Below are positions 14,729 to 17,401 of a DNA stretch of 17,401 nucleotides, piece by piece (within the stretch, counting starts at the first letter, position 1; every line of letters begins with the position of its first letter). The translations under genes and the position numbers were made by a program. Below the pieces are notes generated by a model. It was not told the DNA's origin. It did not search any database and saw only the letters and a program-made list of their open reading frames with translations. Origin of the DNA: Bacteroidota bacterium (GTDB lineage Bacteria > Bacteroidota > Bacteroidia > Flavobacteriales_D > JABDKJ01); the NCBI GenBank assembly GCA_027621335.1, contig JAQCAN010000022.1, positions 1 through 17,401 on the forward strand, written 5' to 3'.

Positions 14729-16081
14729 ATGACATCATATATAGAAGAGCACAAGGAGAGATTCATTGAGGAATTGAAAGACATGTTGAGGATTCCTTCT
14801 GTCAGTGCTGATGCGGCCTACAAGAAGGATGTCCTCAGAATGGCCGACCTCACTTTACAGAGTTTATTAGACGCTGGAGTGGATACAGCCGAGCTGTGTG
14901 AGACCCCTGGAAACCCCATCGTCTATGGCGAGAAGATCATCGATCCTTCCAAACCTACCGTGCTCGTTTATGGCCATTATGACGTGCAACCAGCCGATCC
15001 GGTCGAGCTTTGGCATAGCCCTCCGTTTGAGCCAGTTATCAAGAACGGAAAGATCATAGCGCGCGGATCTGCCGATGACAAAGGCCAGTTCTACATGCAT
15101 GTCAAAGCCTTCGAACTGATGATGAGGACCGATTCATTGCCTTGCAATGTCAAGTTCATGATCGAAGGCGAAGAAGAAGTGGGAAGTGGTGGGCTCAGTT
15201 GGTTCGTTCCACGGAATAAGGAGAAACTGAAAGCCGATGTGGTCCTCATCTCGGACACGTCCCTGATTGCCAATGACGTGCCTTCCATTACCACCGGCCT
15301 CAGAGGGCTCAGTTATCTGGAAGTTGAAGTTATAGGGCCAAAGCGTGACTTGCATAGTGGAGTCTATGGAGGCGCTGTGGCCAATCCTATCAACGTGCTC
15401 TGTGATATGATTTCAAGCCTTTTAGATGAGGATGGACATATCACCATACCAGGATTCTATGATAGCGTAATGGAACTGAGCAAGGAAGAAAGGGAGGAGA
15501 TGAACAAGGCTCCTTTCGACCTAGAAGAATACAAACGGGAGTTGGATGTGAAAGCAGTGAAAGGGGAGAAAGGGTATACCACTCTGGAGCGTGCAAGCAT
15601 TCGGCCCACCTTGGACGTGAATGGAATATGGGGGGGTTACATTGGTGAGGGGGCGAAGACCGTTCTGCCTTCCAAGGCCTTTGCTAAGATCTCTATGCGA
15701 CTGGTCCCCAATCAGACCTCGGAGGCCATCACCAAACTATTCAAGGATCACTTCGAGTCCATAGCTCCTGATTATGTCACCGTAAAGGTCCATCCTCACC
15801 ATGGCGGTGAGGCGGTGGTCACTGCCCTGGACTCAGCTGCCTATCGAGCGGCCAGCCGAGCTATGGAAGCCACCTTTGGAAAGAAGCCTATTCCCACCAG
15901 GGGAGGAGGGAGCATACCCATTGTTGCCCTTTTTAAAAAAGAACTGGACTTGGATTCCATCCTTATGGGATTCGGGCTGGATTCAGATGACATCCATAGC
16001 CCCAATGAGAGCTATGGCATCTTCAATTATCTGAAAGGGATAGAGACCATCCCTTACTTCTTCAAATACTTTGCGGAATGA
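14729..16081 (+). CDS. M20 family dipeptidase / metallopeptidase
   Basis: This 450-residue cytoplasmic di-zinc peptidase resembles the CNDP-like dipeptidases, which cleave short peptides. Metal and catalytic motifs are in order: VYGHYDVQPAD with His83 and Asp85, RGSADDKGQ (Asp116), IEGEEEVGSGG with the catalytic/ligand Glu149-Glu150 pair, SDTSL, and the dimerisation-region motif RDLHSGVYGG. The C-terminal motif DDIHSPNES contains the last His ligand. There is no signal peptide. The frame is open further upstream, but the ATG at 14729 starts a normal N-terminus (MTSYIEEHKERFIEELKDML) and follows a perfect -7 box. Its stop overlaps the next gene's ATG by 4 bp, so it heads a probable three-gene operon. 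The natural substrate is unknown. Confidence 0.93.
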   Translation: MTSYIEEHKERFIEELKDMLRIPSVSADAAYKKDVLRMADLTLQSLLDAGVDTAELCETPGNPIVYGEKIIDPSKPTVLVYGHYDVQPADPVELWHSPPFEPVIKNGKIIARGSADDKGQFYMHVKAFELMMRTDSLPCNVKFMIEGEEEVGSGGLSWFVPRNKEKLKADVVLISDTSLIANDVPSITTGLRGLSYLEVEVIGPKRDLHSGVYGGAVANPINVLCDMISSLLDEDGHITIPGFYDSVMELSKEEREEMNKAPFDLEEYKRELDVKAVKGEKGYTTLERASIRPTLDVNGIWGGYIGEGAKTVLPSKAFAKISMRLVPNQTSEAITKLFKDHFESIAPDYVTVKVHPHHGGEAVVTALDSAAYRAASRAMEATFGKKPIPTRGGGSIPIVALFKKELDLDSILMGFGLDSDDIHSPNESYGIFNYLKGIETIPYFFKYFAE

Positions 16082-16566
16082 GACGTTCTATAGGTCTCAT
16101 GAGAATCTTTAGAAGTGCTATTATCCTAGCCTTGCCGCTCTTTGTATTGACTTCTTGTGAAGTGGAAGAAGTGGAATTTGTCCAATTGACAAAGGTGGAA
16201 GTGAAGGACGTCAAACCCAAGCAGATCACCTTTGATGTGACAGCGATCTTGAACAACCCCAACGGCTTTGCTATCAATGTCGTAGGCTCGGACCTGGATC
16301 TCTACCTCCAAGGCAACAAGATGGGAAAAGCCACCTTACTGGGGGATCTCAAGATAGAATCAAACACTCAGAAGGCCTATGATCTCATCATTCGCACGGA
16401 TGGAGATAACCTTCAGACCAGGCTTCTTCCCATCATGTTCACGGCCGCACTGACCGGACAAGTGACTACCCGATTAGATGGCACTATCACAGGAAAGGTG
16501 AGCTTCATCAAACGTAAGGTGGATGTGGACATCACCGAGGAAGTGAAATTCAAGAGTGAATCATGA
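16078..16566 (+). CDS. LEA type 2 / WHy-domain lipoprotein
   Basis: This 162-residue protein is predicted to be a lipoprotein. It has a basic start (MRRSIGLMRIFR), a hydrophobic stretch and the lipobox LTSC with Cys27 as the lipidation site. The mature part, VKPKQITFDVTAILNNPNGF then AINVVGSDLDLYLQG, has the single beta-sandwich pattern of LEA14-like water-stress (WHy) domains, including the conserved NPNGF turn. A second ATG at 16099 also precedes the signal sequence, so the exact start is uncertain. The gene overlaps the dipeptidase stop by ATGA and its own stop overlaps the next ATG in the same way. Family members are linked to desiccation or envelope stress, but the function here is unknown. 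Confidence 0.85.
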   Translation: MRRSIGLMRIFRSAIILALPLFVLTSCEVEEVEFVQLTKVEVKDVKPKQITFDVTAILNNPNGFAINVVGSDLDLYLQGNKMGKATLLGDLKIESNTQKAYDLIIRTDGDNLQTRLLPIMFTAALTGQVTTRLDGTITGKVSFIKRKVDVDITEEVKFKSES

Positions 16567-17401
16567 GGGCAACACTACTTTGTTGCCTTCCCTTGTTCTT
16601 CTCATGTCAGAATCCCAAAGCACCCATGGATACCACGGATCGTACCAAGCCGACCAATCGTCTGGCTCAGGAGACATCACCCTATCTTCTACAACATCAA
16701 CATAATCCAGTCGACTGGTACCCTTGGGGAGAAGAAGCTTTTGAGAAAGCCATGGCGGAGAATAAGCTCGTCCTCATCTCCATCGGATATTCCTCTTGTC
16801 ACTGGTGCCATGTGATGGAACATGAAAGTTTTGAGGACGACTCGGTAGCAGCGCTAATGAACCGCAATTTCGTGTCCATCAAGGTGGATCGTGAGGAACG
16901 TCCTGATGTGGACCAAGTTTACATGAATGCGGTTCAACTGATGACAGGTCGCGGAGGATGGCCATTGAACTGTTTCGCCCTCCCTGATGGACGCCCGGTC
17001 TATGGAGGGACCTATTTTCCCAAGGAGCAGTGGGTGGATGTCCTTGGTAAGCTGAATGAGACATGGACCCAGCAACCCGAAGTAGTGAAGGGCTATGCGG
17101 AGCAGCTCACCGAAGGGGTCAAACAGAGTGATCTCATCACAGTGAACGAGGAGCCTCCTCTGTTCGTGAAGTCTCTTTTGAAAGAGACCGTGGAGGCATG
17201 GATGCCGAGGATGGATTTTCAAGAAGGGGGTCCCAATCGCAGCCCCAAATTCCCACTGCCTAACAACTACCAATTCCTACTGAGGTACGGATATCTCGAA
17301 AAGGATGAGAAACTACTGGACCAGGTGTACCTCACCTTGGACAAAATGGCCCAAGGAGGCATTTATGACCAGATCGGTGGAGGCTTCTCACGGTACTCTA
17401 C
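16563..17401 (+). CDS. DUF255 (YyaL/SPATA20-like) thioredoxin-domain protein, lipoprotein form, 3' end outside window
   Basis: 279 codons are visible and the frame is still open at the window edge. The start ATG overlaps the stop of the preceding gene (ATGA). The N-terminus MRATLLCCLPLFFSCQN carries a lipobox-like FFSC (Cys15), suggesting an exported lipoprotein. Next comes the family signature NRLAQETSPYLLQHQHNPVD followed by WYPWGEEAF, then a thioredoxin-like fold with YSSCHWCHVMEHESFED (Cys79 and Cys82 as a CxxC pair), VKVDREERPDVDQVYM and GRGGWPLNCFALPDGRPVYGG. The part beyond about residue 200 (GGPNRSPKFPLP, IYDQIGGGFSRYS) begins the six-hairpin-glycosidase-like region. A full protein would probably be more than twice the visible length. 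The function of the family is not established; a redox role is inferred from the CxxC. Confidence 0.92.
   Translation, partial: MRATLLCCLPLFFSCQNPKAPMDTTDRTKPTNRLAQETSPYLLQHQHNPVDWYPWGEEAFEKAMAENKLVLISIGYSSCHWCHVMEHESFEDDSVAALMNRNFVSIKVDREERPDVDQVYMNAVQLMTGRGGWPLNCFALPDGRPVYGGTYFPKEQWVDVLGKLNETWTQQPEVVKGYAEQLTEGVKQSDLITVNEEPPLFVKSLLKETVEAWMPRMDFQEGGPNRSPKFPLPNNYQFLLRYGYLEKDEKLLDQVYLTLDKMAQGGIYDQIGGGFSRYS

Noticed and set aside
1..17401. CRISPR arrays, tRNA or rRNA genes, insertion sequences, prophage or toxin-antitoxin genes
   Set aside because: No spaced direct repeats, cloverleaf-like sequence, transposase or integrase motif was seen in any frame or gap.

Overview
The window looks like a chromosomal segment of a Bacteroidota bacterium, probably a marine Flavobacteriales-type organism. 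This rests on three things. Three secreted proteins end in type IX secretion (T9SS) sorting domains, one of type A and two of type B. Several genes have a Bacteroidota -7 box (TAnnTTTG) close to the start codon. Shine-Dalgarno sequences are largely absent. The placement below phylum level is inference.

Layout. (1) 1-528: the start of a secreted protein on the minus strand, whose ATG is put out of frame by three copies of a 7-bp repeat, followed by a stretch without a clear gene. (2) 529-2599: formate-tetrahydrofolate ligase (fhs, minus), divergent from a 91-aa DUF3817 membrane protein (plus). (3) 2653-6020, minus: a family-9 glycosyltransferase, then a large T9SS-exported alpha/beta-hydrolase. 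(4) 6081-9441, plus: a TatD-family metal hydrolase, type I L-asparaginase (overlapping by 8 bp) and cofactor-independent phosphoglycerate mutase. (5) 9458-14558, minus: two paralogous choice-of-anchor-L surface proteins with T9SS type B tails. The 358-bp gap between them contains the decayed 3' end of a third gene of the same kind. (6) 14729-17401, plus: an M20 dipeptidase, a LEA14/WHy-type lipoprotein and a DUF255 thioredoxin-domain lipoprotein, joined by 4-bp ATGA overlaps. The last gene runs off the window.

How it fits together: most genes are metabolic housekeeping (one-carbon metabolism, glycolysis, asparagine and peptide breakdown) mixed with cell-surface genes of a gliding or particle-attached lifestyle. 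No CRISPR array, transposase, tRNA, rRNA or phage gene was recognised. The two least ordinary signals are the possible slippage switch at 239-259 and the decayed adhesin tail at 11836-12113. Nothing here is clearly a new defence or biosynthetic system.
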